DNA from: Candidatus Methanomethylophilaceae archaeon
GTDB lineage: Archaea; Thermoplasmatota; Thermoplasmata; Methanomassiliicoccales; Methanomethylophilaceae
DNA length: 13,381 nt
Reading direction: 5' to 3'
NCBI GenBank assembly: GCA_016297775.1
Contig: JAEDGA010000033.1
Location: 1-13,381 of the forward strand
Within the stretch, counting starts at the first letter, position 1; each line of letters opens with the position of its first letter. Positions 1-5,798 of this stretch are shown here, piece by piece. The position numbers and the translations under genes are program-made. Below the pieces are notes generated by a model. It made no database searches. It saw only the letters and a list, made by a program, of their open reading frames with translations, and had not been told where the DNA came from.

Positions 1-1325
1 TAATCGAACACCGGTATTCCGGGCGATTCGCAATCGGCCATGGGTTGCCTAATGGCATCCATGACGGACACCTTGTGAAGGTCGGGCATCATTCCCGCAT
101 AAGCGTTGGTGAGTCCGTGCTCGGTGAGGTCGAGACCGGAGATCTCCTCCTCTGCGGTCGCACGGAGACCGATGGTGTGCTTGATCGCATAGAAGGTGGC
201 GCTCATGAGCACCACTCCCCATGCGAAGATCGAGATCACACCCAACGCCTGTATCCCGAGCTGGTTGACCGCATCCACCCCTCCCCCGTAGAGGATACCT
301 GCGACGGATGCCTTTCCGGGCGCCATGAGGAATGCCACCATCAGCGTACCTATGATTCCGGAGATACCGTGGACGGCGAATGCACCGACTGGATCGTCGA
401 TCTTGAGTCTCTTCTCGACGAAATCCGAACCTACAACGACCATCACACCACAGATCAGACCGATGATGATGGCGCCGTAGAAATCCACCACTGCAGCACC
501 CGCACAACATCCGACGAGACCTGCCAGCACACCGTTCAATGTGTAGGACACATCGGGACGTCTGTACTTGAGGCAGCTGTAGATCATGGCTCCGAGTGCT
601 CCCGCGGAACCGGAGATACATGTCACCAACAGGACCTCGGACACCATGTTGCCGGTTGCGGCCCCGTCATAACCGCTGATGGCGAGAGTAGAACCGCCGT
701 TGAATCCGAACCATCCGAACCAGAGGATGAACACACCCAATGCGGCAAGGGTCAGGTTGTGTCCGGGGATGGCACGGGGGTTTCCGTCCTTGTCATACTT
801 TCCGATACGGGGTCCGAGGAAGAACGCACCGGTAAGTGCCGCCACTCCTCCCAACATGTGCACGACGCTGGATCCTGCGAAATCGATGTATCCCATCGCG
901 CACAGCCAACCGTCAGCCGACCACACCCAGTGGGTCGCGATAGGGTATACAACGGAACAGATGACGATACAGTACACCATGTAGGACAGGAACTTGGTAC
1001 GTTCCGCCATGGCTCCGGATACTATGGTCGCGGTGGCACCGGCGAATGCCAACTGGAAGATGACCGATGAGAACTCTCCCTCGAAACCGGAGAGGAACAA
1101 CGTGGGTGCTCCCACGATCCCCATCACATCACATCCGTATGCGAGACTGTATCCCACAGCAACATACACGATACATGCAAACACGAAATCCAATGTGTTC
1201 TTCATGACGATGTTACCGGCATTCTTCGCCCTCGTGAATCCCGATTCCACCATCGCAAAACCTGCCTGCATGAAGAACACCAGTGCGGCCGCTACGATAA
1301 GCCACATGGCATCGACTGCAGACAC
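1..1325 (-). CDS. amt: Ammonium transporter Amt (3' end cut by window edge; start uncertain)
   Basis: Amt/Rh-family ammonium channel in the cytoplasmic membrane. The reverse-strand frame stays open from about 1349 to base 1. It reads MWLIVAAALVFFMQAGFAMV then SGFTRAKNAGNIVMKN, the usual first helix of Amt proteins. The family signature DFAGSSVVHMLGG is present, and both pore histidines are seen: CAC at 858-860 (VVHMLGG) and CAC at 369-371 (VHGISG). The tail contains EEEISGLDLTEHG and AYAG, the cytoplasmic C-terminus that contacts GlnK in characterised members. About 441 codons are visible; the last partial codon begins TA, so the protein may end within one codon of the edge. The start is a problem: ATG at 1307 sits inside helix 1, GTG at 1325 is the best conventional choice, and no ATG lies between an in-frame TAA (1350-1352) and 1307. 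A glnK partner, common beside amt, would lie outside the window. Confidence 0.93.
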   Translation of the reverse strand, partial: MSAVDAMWLIVAAALVFFMQAGFAMVESGFTRAKNAGNIVMKNTLDFVFACIVYVAVGYSLAYGCDVMGIVGAPTLFLSGFEGEFSSVIFQLAFAGATATIVSGAMAERTKFLSYMVYCIVICSVVYPIATHWVWSADGWLCAMGYIDFAGSSVVHMLGGVAALTGAFFLGPRIGKYDKDGNPRAIPGHNLTLAALGVFILWFGWFGFNGGSTLAISGYDGAATGNMVSEVLLVTCISGSAGALGAMIYSCLKYRRPDVSYTLNGVLAGLVGCCAGAAVVDFYGAIIIGLICGVMVVVGSDFVEKRLKIDDPVGAFAVHGISGIIGTLMVAFLMAPGKASVAGILYGGGVDAVNQLGIQALGVISIFAWGVVLMSATFYAIKHTIGLRATAEEEISGLDLTEHGLTNAYAGMMPDLHKVSVMDAIRQPMADCESPGIPVFD

Positions 1326-1345
1326 CAGATCGACTAGCTCATATG

Positions 1346-1391
1346 CTATTTAGATCACCATTGTTAGTATCAGACAATTGTATTAATGTAT
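1346..1391 (-). promoter_or_regulatory. Candidate amt promoter region
   Basis: Two TATA-like elements read toward amt: CTAAATAG (1346-1353), centred about 25 bp upstream of the GTG at 1325, and an ATTAATAC/ACATTAAT stretch (1380-1391), which would instead place the transcript start near the ATG at 1361. A GGTGATC string (1354-1360), complementary to the archaeal 16S 3' end, lies just upstream of codon ATA 1347-1349. Which element is used cannot be decided by eye. Confidence 0.4.
1369..1386. promoter_or_regulatory. Operator-like palindrome A (degenerate)
   Basis: Sequence ATCAGACA-AT-TGTATTAA. The left arm matches the perfect copy at 1641-1658 in 7 of 8 positions; the right arm is weaker. It overlaps the presumed amt promoter and its centre is 32 bp (about three helical turns) from palindrome B. 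Confidence 0.4.
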
Positions 1392-1400
1392 TTGGTTTTA

Positions 1401-1418
1401 ACTAGATATTTGTCTAAT
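1401..1418. promoter_or_regulatory. Operator-like palindrome B
   Basis: Sequence ACTAGATA-TT-TGTCTAAT. The right arm is identical to the perfect copy at 1641-1658 and the left arm differs at two positions; the 2-bp spacer is the same. It lies upstream of the presumed amt promoter, consistent with a dimeric regulator site. Confidence 0.5.
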
Positions 1419-1503
1419 TAATTTAGATTCAAAACAACATATGTTTATCTAAATATTCTATAGAACTGTATACGTAATCGGTGGAATTTCTCGGGAAATA
1501 TGG

Positions 1504-1536
1504 TATATTCATCGTATATTCGATGTATATCCGATG
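1504..1536. repeat. Three tandem imperfect 11-bp repeats
   Basis: Units TATATTCATCG, TATATTCGATG and TATATCCGATG follow directly on one another. The 11-bp period is close to one helical turn, and CATCG/CGATG also form small inverted repeats. This may be a protein-binding array or DNA-bending element; it could also be chance in AT-rich DNA. Confidence 0.45.
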
Positions 1537-1638
1537 CATGATAGCATTTAACGGATCCAAAATGATGTGAGATATATGGAATATACTACCAACTTACACA
1601 TTATTACAATGATACACAATGTTGTTCATTTCAAACAT

Positions 1639-1660
1639 AAATTAGACAAATGTCTAATTT
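1639..1660. promoter_or_regulatory. Perfect operator-like palindrome C
   Basis: Perfect 10-bp arms AAATTAGACA and TGTCTAATTT are separated by AA. This is the best copy of the motif also seen near amt at 1401-1418 and 1369-1386. It is not next to the start of any gene I can call; a TATA-like ACATAAAT (1635-1642) would direct a plus-strand transcript from about 1665. Confidence 0.55.
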
Positions 1661-1747
1661 GATATTACAAAGGAACGGGTGCGTAAGATCCCTTCGATAT
1701 TGTAGAAAAGATATGATAAAGGTAAAGGAATTGGAAACTGTCCGTAA

Positions 1748-2137
1748 TCAGCACAGTTCGATGAAATCGTCCTCGGCCGTGGTGAACTTCAGACCGGATG
1801 CGGAGAGGATCTCCTGTATCTTCTCGCCCACGCGCCTGACGTCCGAGGTCTTGATACCGTTGCTGGTGCTCTTGATATACATCTCCATGCGGTCCATGGG
1901 GAAGATGAGTCTGTACTTTCCCTTACGGTTGTATCCCTCGGGCTTCCTGTTCTCCTCGAGATCCTGACGGTTGAGCTGAACGAACATATCACGGTTCTCC
2001 TCATCAGACGACTCGTTGCCCTGGAAGTGATCGTTCTCCTTCAGGATGATATTGAGTACATCTGGGAAGGAAGGGACCAGATCCACGTACTCTGTGCCGT
2101 CCTGGAAGATGAAATGATAGCTGTGGGCCTTGCTCAT
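1748..2137 (-). CDS. Hypothetical 129-aa soluble protein
   Basis: I do not recognise this protein. It is hydrophilic and charged, with no membrane segment or signal peptide. It begins MSKAHSYHFIFQDG, has an acidic stretch with ESSDEEN near residue 45, a basic KPEGYNRKGKYR stretch near 65-78, and ends DDFIELC. The start at 2137 is chosen because a TATA box (ATATAAAT, 2161-2168) is centred 27 bp upstream, which places the transcript start on the ATG. The frame stays open upstream to 2323, but that extension would run through the promoter and into the start of thiDN on the other strand. It stops with TGA. It is divergent from thiDN with 112 bp between the start codons, so the two may share regulation; no function is implied by that alone. 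Confidence 0.72.
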   Translation of the reverse strand: MSKAHSYHFIFQDGTEYVDLVPSFPDVLNIILKENDHFQGNESSDEENRDMFVQLNRQDLEENRKPEGYNRKGKYRLIFPMDRMEMYIKSTSNGIKTSDVRRVGEKIQEILSASGLKFTTAEDDFIELC

Positions 2138-2160
2138 GGATGTCTTGATGGAACACTCCG

Positions 2161-2168
2161 ATTTATAT
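2161..2168 (-). promoter_or_regulatory. TATA box of the 129-aa unknown gene
   Basis: ATATAAAT on the minus strand, centred about 27 bp from the ATG at 2137; implies a leaderless transcript. Confidence 0.6.
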
Positions 2169-2219
2169 GTTGGCCGAATGGATACGCAACAGAGCGGTTC
2201 CCTGTCTCTTATTATACTG

Positions 2220-2227
2220 TTTATATA
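2220..2227 (+). promoter_or_regulatory. TATA box of thiDN
   Basis: TTTATATA, centred about 26-27 bp upstream of the ATG at 2250, so transcription should begin at or next to the start codon. That leaves no leader for a TPP riboswitch. Confidence 0.65.
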
Positions 2228-2230
2228 GAA

Positions 2231-2246
2231 CCTATAGATACATAGG
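2231..2246. promoter_or_regulatory. Near-palindrome between TATA box and start of thiDN
   Basis: CCTATAGATACATAGG: arms CCTAT and ATAGG are perfect and 12 of 16 positions are symmetric. Its place between TATA box and transcript start suits a repressor operator, perhaps for thiamine control. No equivalent is seen in front of thiM. Confidence 0.4.
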
Positions 2247-2249
2247 AAC

Positions 2250-3548
2250 ATGAGATGCGCACTAACCATAGCGGGTTCTGATTCCGTCGGCGGCGCAGGT
2301 ATCGAGGCCGATATTAAGGCCATGAGTTCATTGGATGTTCACTGCTGTGCCGCCATCACCGCGGTCACGGCCCAGAATACAACGGCGGTCGAGAGCATCT
2401 ACCCCCTCCCTCTGGACATGATTCAGGACCAGATCGAGACCGTGCTCAAGGACGTCGACATTAAGGCAGTAAAGACAGGTATGCTGTACAGCGCGGAGAT
2501 CGCCGAACTGGTGGCGGATCTCCTCGAGGATCATGACATGCCCCTGATCATCGACCCCGTCCTTGTGGCAGGGGTGGGGGACAACCTCGCCAAGAGCGAT
2601 CTGGTCAAAGCGATCAAGAAGAAACTCATTCCGATCTGCGAGCTCATAACACCCAACAGACACGAGGCAGAGGCCCTGTCGGGCATCAGGATAAACAACG
2701 AGAAGGATGCGATATACGCATGCGAGATAATCGGTAAGGAATCGTCATCGGTTCTTCTGAAAGGGGGACACATGAACGGTTCCACCGTGGTCGATTACCT
2801 GTACCTGTCATCGGGTGTCACCAAACTGGAATACCCCAGACTGGAGACCGCGGGACATGGGGGAGGATGCACGCTGTCATCATTCATCACGGCCAACATG
2901 GCCAAGAGTGTCGATATCGTGAACTCCATCTACTCCGCCAGGGAGATGATACAGCAGGCGATAGCCGAACAGTACGTGATCGGCAGCGGTTCCAAGCTCG
3001 TCAATCCCGTGGTGAGATCCAGCGGTGACAAGGAGAAGTACGCCATCCTGGACGAACTGGATGCCGCATCCGAACACCTGATCGATATGATTCCCGAGGA
3101 ACTCGTCCCTGGAGGAGGCATGAACATAGGATACGCGAAGAGGAATGCCGCCGGACCCGAGGACATAGCGGCCATCGAAGGCAGACTCACCTTCCACAAC
3201 GGCCTCCTAAGGAAGAACGGCAAATCCAAGTTCGGTACCGCCGACCAGCTGTCCTATGTGATCCTGGCCGCCATGAAGCACAATCCGAAGATCAGATGCA
3301 ACATGAACCTGCAGTACTCCGAGGACCTGGTGGACCTTCTGGAGGAGGTGGGACTGTCCGTGGAGTACATGGACAGGAAGAAGAACAAGAAACTGCTCAC
3401 CGGAGAGCTGGTGAACGCCACTCTCACCAAACTCGGCTACGTACCGGACGTACTGGTGGACAAGGACAAGAGCACCAACGAGAAGCTCGTCAGACTGTTC
3501 GCCGAGGACCCGGATTCTATGCTGGACAAACTGGAACAGTTCCTCTGA
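2250..3548 (+). CDS. thiDN: HMP/HMP-P kinase ThiD fused to a ThiN domain
   Basis: Cytoplasmic thiamine biosynthesis protein of 432 aa, the normal length for archaeal ThiDN fusions. Residues 1-260 are the ribokinase-fold ThiD kinase, which phosphorylates hydroxymethylpyrimidine (phosphate): AGSDSVGGAGIEAD (8-21), ITPNRHEAEAL (133-143), VLLKGGHM (168-175) and the active-site loop HGGGCTLSS (203-211), where Gly replaces the more usual Thr of HGTGC. Residues about 265-432 are the ThiN domain (PGGGMNIGYA 287-296, DIAAIEGRL 305-313, AMKHNPKIRCNMN 341-353), a thiamine-phosphate synthase fold in many archaea. Here the usual SRHVAR-like segment reads ADQLSY, and the usual GKEPM-like segment near the end reads NEKLV, so catalysis by this half is doubtful. 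The start is fixed by the TATA box 27 bp upstream. Stop TGA. ThiE is encoded 2.3 kb downstream. Confidence 0.93.
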   Translation: MRCALTIAGSDSVGGAGIEADIKAMSSLDVHCCAAITAVTAQNTTAVESIYPLPLDMIQDQIETVLKDVDIKAVKTGMLYSAEIAELVADLLEDHDMPLIIDPVLVAGVGDNLAKSDLVKAIKKKLIPICELITPNRHEAEALSGIRINNEKDAIYACEIIGKESSSVLLKGGHMNGSTVVDYLYLSSGVTKLEYPRLETAGHGGGCTLSSFITANMAKSVDIVNSIYSAREMIQQAIAEQYVIGSGSKLVNPVVRSSGDKEKYAILDELDAASEHLIDMIPEELVPGGGMNIGYAKRNAAGPEDIAAIEGRLTFHNGLLRKNGKSKFGTADQLSYVILAAMKHNPKIRCNMNLQYSEDLVDLLEEVGLSVEYMDRKKNKKLLTGELVNATLTKLGYVPDVLVDKDKSTNEKLVRLFAEDPDSMLDKLEQFL

Positions 3549-3564
3549 TCCATTACTTCGGGAA

Positions 3565-3582
3565 GGGTGCCTCAAGGCACCC
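3565..3582 (+). terminator. Hairpin after thiDN
   Basis: A perfect 7-bp stem GGGTGCC/GGCACCC with loop TCAA begins 16 bp after the thiDN stop. No strong T-run follows, so it may be a 3'-end stabilising or processing hairpin rather than a classical terminator. Confidence 0.5.
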
Positions 3583-3616
3583 TAACCTGAGGAGAAGTTT
3601 CTGACATAATATCATA

Positions 3617-3637
3617 ATGACGGTAGGATGCCGTCAT
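3617..3637. repeat. Inverted repeat in the thiDN-FKBP spacer
   Basis: 7-bp stem ATGACGG/CCGTCAT with loop TAGGATG, between two converging genes. Function unknown; possibly part of either 3' untranslated region. Confidence 0.35.
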
Positions 3638-3698
3638 ACACATACGAACGATGAATGAATCGTGACAAAATTGTAGAAATGGAAAACGGTTTCAAGGG

Positions 3699-3715
3699 AG
3701 GGGCACGAGGCCCCT
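3699..3715 (-). terminator. Hairpin after the FKBP gene
   Basis: 6-bp stem AGGGGC/GCCCCT with a 5-nt loop, about 8 bp beyond the FKBP stop on the minus strand. A GTTTT stretch follows some 10-15 nt later on that strand, compatible with an archaeal terminator region. Confidence 0.45.
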
Positions 3716-3722
3716 TTGAGAA

Positions 3723-4808
3723 TCAGACACCGGCGTAACCGTTGATGTCGACAATCTTGATCCAGAAGTAAAGTGTTTCACCCTTCTGCTCCTGGTGGTC
3801 GGAACCGTCCGCGACCTTGTACTGATACTGACCTGCGGTGAAGTTGTCTACAAAGATCATCTTCTCCACGTCGTCGACGACCATCGATGCCTTGTACATC
3901 TTGTCCTCGGATGAGAAGATGTACTCGACGGTGAAATTATCGGTACCGATTGCAGTGACCCTTATGCTGACATTGTCGTCAATCTTGGTGACCGTCTCGG
4001 TGGCTGCGGTAATGAGATCTTCGATCTCGGACGCAACGTACTGGTAGGTCACGTCGCTGGTACCGGATTTGTTCACAGTGGCAGCAAGTCCATTGGGCAT
4101 CGTGACATCGTAAGGGGAGGTGAGATCGGACATCTTGATGCTTGTGGAAGCATACTTGTTGAACTCCTCGAGACTCATGGTACCAGAGAGTTTGAAAGTC
4201 TGCGAGAGGGCGAAATCATGCTTATCAGCGACACCGTATCCTTCAGATGCGGGGATTGCGACCTTTGCGGTCCAATTGATGAGCTTACCTACGACGGCTT
4301 CGCTGAATCCCGGAAGGACGTCATCGCCACCTACCTTGAAACTGAGGTACTTGAAGCTCGTCTTGTTGGTGTAGGACGGACTCTTGAGGTATTCGGAACC
4401 GTCGTTCACGGATTTGACATTAGTATCGAAAATGACTGCTCCGTCGGCATCGTAGTAACCGTTGTACGATCCGACGTACTCTACCTTGACGGTATCCCCT
4501 TCCACAGCCACGGGACTGTTCCACTCGGGGTTGATGTACATTGCGTTCACATAGGAACCCAGGATGACGACGCACGCAAGCATGATCACTACGAAGCATG
4601 ACATTGCGATGGGATCGGCCTTGCGACAGAATGCGATGAAACCGGAAGCGTTCTTATCCTGGTTCTTCGCCTTCTCGCGCTTGGAGCTGACGTCCTCGGA
4701 TGCCTTAGTCAGTACGACATCGGTATCCTTCTCAACATCGTCGACAGGCTTGACAGTTTTGGTGCTGCGAGCCTGCCCTTTCTTTTTCTGACCTTTCTTA
4801 GCAGCCAT
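3723..4808 (-). CDS. Membrane-anchored FKBP-type peptidyl-prolyl isomerase
   Basis: 361-aa protein predicted to help fold secreted or membrane proteins by isomerising X-Pro bonds. The N-terminus (1-65) is very rich in Lys and other charged residues and should stay in the cytoplasm. One hydrophobic helix follows at about 66-90 (PIAMSCFVVIMLACVVILGSY), so the remainder faces the outside. The FKBP domain spans about 100-195: GDTVKVEYVGSYN, GAVIFDTN, FKVGGDDVLPGFSEAVVG and VAIPASEGYG. The C-terminal 160 residues do not match a domain I can name; they include KLSGTMSLEEFNKYA, as in long archaeal FKBPs. Six N-x-S/T sequons (NKT, NWT, NKS, NVS, NFT, NFT) lie in the external part, which suggests N-glycosylation. 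TATA-like TATATATTA (4838-4846) is centred 34 bp upstream, giving a leader of about 7 nt. It sits between the two thiamine transcription units, with no evident functional link to them. Confidence 0.88.
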   Translation of the reverse strand: MAAKKGQKKKGQARSTKTVKPVDDVEKDTDVVLTKASEDVSSKREKAKNQDKNASGFIAFCRKADPIAMSCFVVIMLACVVILGSYVNAMYINPEWNSPVAVEGDTVKVEYVGSYNGYYDADGAVIFDTNVKSVNDGSEYLKSPSYTNKTSFKYLSFKVGGDDVLPGFSEAVVGKLINWTAKVAIPASEGYGVADKHDFALSQTFKLSGTMSLEEFNKYASTSIKMSDLTSPYDVTMPNGLAATVNKSGTSDVTYQYVASEIEDLITAATETVTKIDDNVSIRVTAIGTDNFTVEYIFSSEDKMYKASMVVDDVEKMIFVDNFTAGQYQYKVADGSDHQEQKGETLYFWIKIVDINGYAGV

Positions 4809-4837
4809 TTCTAACGTGGTCAGTTATAACGCATTCC

Positions 4838-4846
4838 TATATATTA
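4838..4846 (-). promoter_or_regulatory. TATA box of the FKBP gene
   Basis: TAATATATA on the minus strand, centred about 34 bp from the ATG at 4808. The predicted leader is only about 7 nt. Confidence 0.55.
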
Positions 4847-4985
4847 GGTGGCACGGGACGGAGGGGACGTGGTGATTTGAAGAACATACGCTTTTCGTTG
4901 TTTTGGAATCATGTTTCAAATCTGTAACGGTTATTATCTACGAAATTCGAAGAAATGTACATGAATTATGGTTATCTCCGATACA

Positions 4986-4993
4986 CTTAAAGA
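4986..4993 (+). promoter_or_regulatory. TATA box of thiM-thiE
   Basis: CTTAAAGA centred 25-26 bp upstream of the ATG at 5015, implying a leaderless transcript. The 206-bp spacer behind it (4809-5014) shows no TPP riboswitch elements and no gene. Confidence 0.55.
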
Positions 4994-5014
4994 TAGTACG
5001 CCCATCCCGCTGGT

Positions 5015-5797
5015 ATGAAAGGATCGGATTTCATGAAGATCGTGAGGGAGAAGACTCCTCTCGTCCACCACATAACCAACTATGTAACCGTGAACGATTG
5101 TGCCAATGTCACCATCTGCGCAGGCGGATCCCCCGTCATGTCCGACGAGGCCAAGGATATCGTCGACATCAGCAGGATCTCCTCCGCCGTCGTCCTCAAC
5201 ATGGGTACGCTCAACGAGAGGACCGTGGAATCCATCATCATCTCCGGAAAGGTCGCGAACGAGAACGGCATCCCCGTCGTCTTCGACCCCGTGGGAGCAG
5301 GTGCCAGCGCTTACAGGAACGAAGTGGCCGACCGTGTTCTCAGAGAGGTCAAGGTCGATGTCATCAAGGGTAACGCGGGAGAGATCGGGGTCCTCTCCGG
5401 GATAGGCGGAGAGGTCAGAGGTGTGGATTCCGTCTCCTCCAACAACGAGAAGCTCGCCACCGAGGCACTTGCCAAGAAGTACAACTGCGTCGTCGCTATG
5501 ACCGGAAAGACCGATTACGTCTCCGACGGAGAGAGGACGATCACACTCAAGAACGGACACGACCTCATGGGATGCGTATCCGGTACCGGATGCATGGTGT
5601 CCTCCGTGGTCGGTTGTTACGTCGGTGCCAACGGTGTCTCCGTCGACTCCGTGGCCGCAGCCATCAGCACATTCTCCATCGCGGGAGAGATCGCGGCGGA
5701 GACCGCCAACGGCCCCGGCACGTTCAAAGTGAACCTGCTCGATTCCCTCTTCAACCTCACCTGCGAGAAGTTCGACGAGATGAGGAAGGTAGAGTGA
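5015..5797 (+). CDS. thiM: Hydroxyethylthiazole kinase ThiM
   Basis: 260-aa cytoplasmic kinase that phosphorylates 4-methyl-5-(2-hydroxyethyl)thiazole, a salvage step giving the thiazole half of thiamine. Family motifs in order: TPLVHHITNYVTVNDCANVT (14-33), GGSPVMSDEAKD (37-48), LNMGTLNE (61-68), VVFDPVGAGAS (88-98), DVIKGNAGEIG (115-125), VVAMTGKTDYVSDG (159-172) and the anion-hole/active-site loop GCVSGTGCMVSS (186-197) with the conserved Cys193. The length is normal for the family. A second ATG at codon 7 (5033) is a possible start, but the promoter distance favours 5015. It ends with TGA one base before the thiE start, so the two form an operon. No thiG/thiF-type thiazole synthesis genes are in the window, so salvage or a synthesis gene elsewhere must supply the substrate. 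Confidence 0.95.
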   Translation: MKGSDFMKIVREKTPLVHHITNYVTVNDCANVTICAGGSPVMSDEAKDIVDISRISSAVVLNMGTLNERTVESIIISGKVANENGIPVVFDPVGAGASAYRNEVADRVLREVKVDVIKGNAGEIGVLSGIGGEVRGVDSVSSNNEKLATEALAKKYNCVVAMTGKTDYVSDGERTITLKNGHDLMGCVSGTGCMVSSVVGCYVGANGVSVDSVAAAISTFSIAGEIAAETANGPGTFKVNLLDSLFNLTCEKFDEMRKVE

Positions 5798-5798
5798 G

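Larger units (their letters stand above)
1326..1747. other. AT-rich intergenic region with clustered palindromes
   Basis: About 420 bases without a convincing gene lie between amt and the 129-aa unknown gene, both read leftward on the minus strand. The stretch is much more AT-rich than the flanking genes. It holds three related palindromes (1369-1386, 1401-1418, 1641-1658), extra half-site-like strings (ATTTAGAT 1421-1428, ATCTAAAT 1447-1454), a perfect palindrome AACATATGTT (1436-1445), a near-palindrome ATTTCTCGGGAAAT (1486-1499) and an 11-bp tandem repeat (1504-1536). The only short plus-strand ORF noted (1609-1662, 17 aa) shows no recognisable protein. A regulatory region, possibly with a small RNA gene, is the best reading. 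Confidence 0.7.

Noticed and set aside
285..295. Apparent frameshift in amt near the G-run at the C-terminal part
   Set aside because: A miscount on first reading. With the run CTCTACGGGGGAGGGG read correctly the frame continues normally.
45..1070. Long plus-strand open frame of 341 codons
   Set aside because: It is the antisense shadow of amt. Its translation is rich in His, Asp and Thr with no protein character, while the minus frame gives a textbook Amt protein.
1609..1662. 17-codon plus-strand ORF in the amt spacer
   Set aside because: Too short, no ribosome site, no protein character, and it runs through palindrome C.
1748..2323. Upstream extension of the 129-aa gene to 191 codons
   Set aside because: The added 62 codons run through the TATA boxes of both divergent genes and into thiDN; the leaderless start at 2137 explains the signals.
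4944..4967. AATTC/GAATT and ATGTACAT symmetric strings before thiM
   Set aside because: Short, not concentric and expected by chance in AT-rich DNA.
4809..5014. TPP riboswitch before thiM (also considered before thiDN)
   Set aside because: No CTGAGA or other conserved TPP-aptamer strings seen, and TATA placement leaves no leader.
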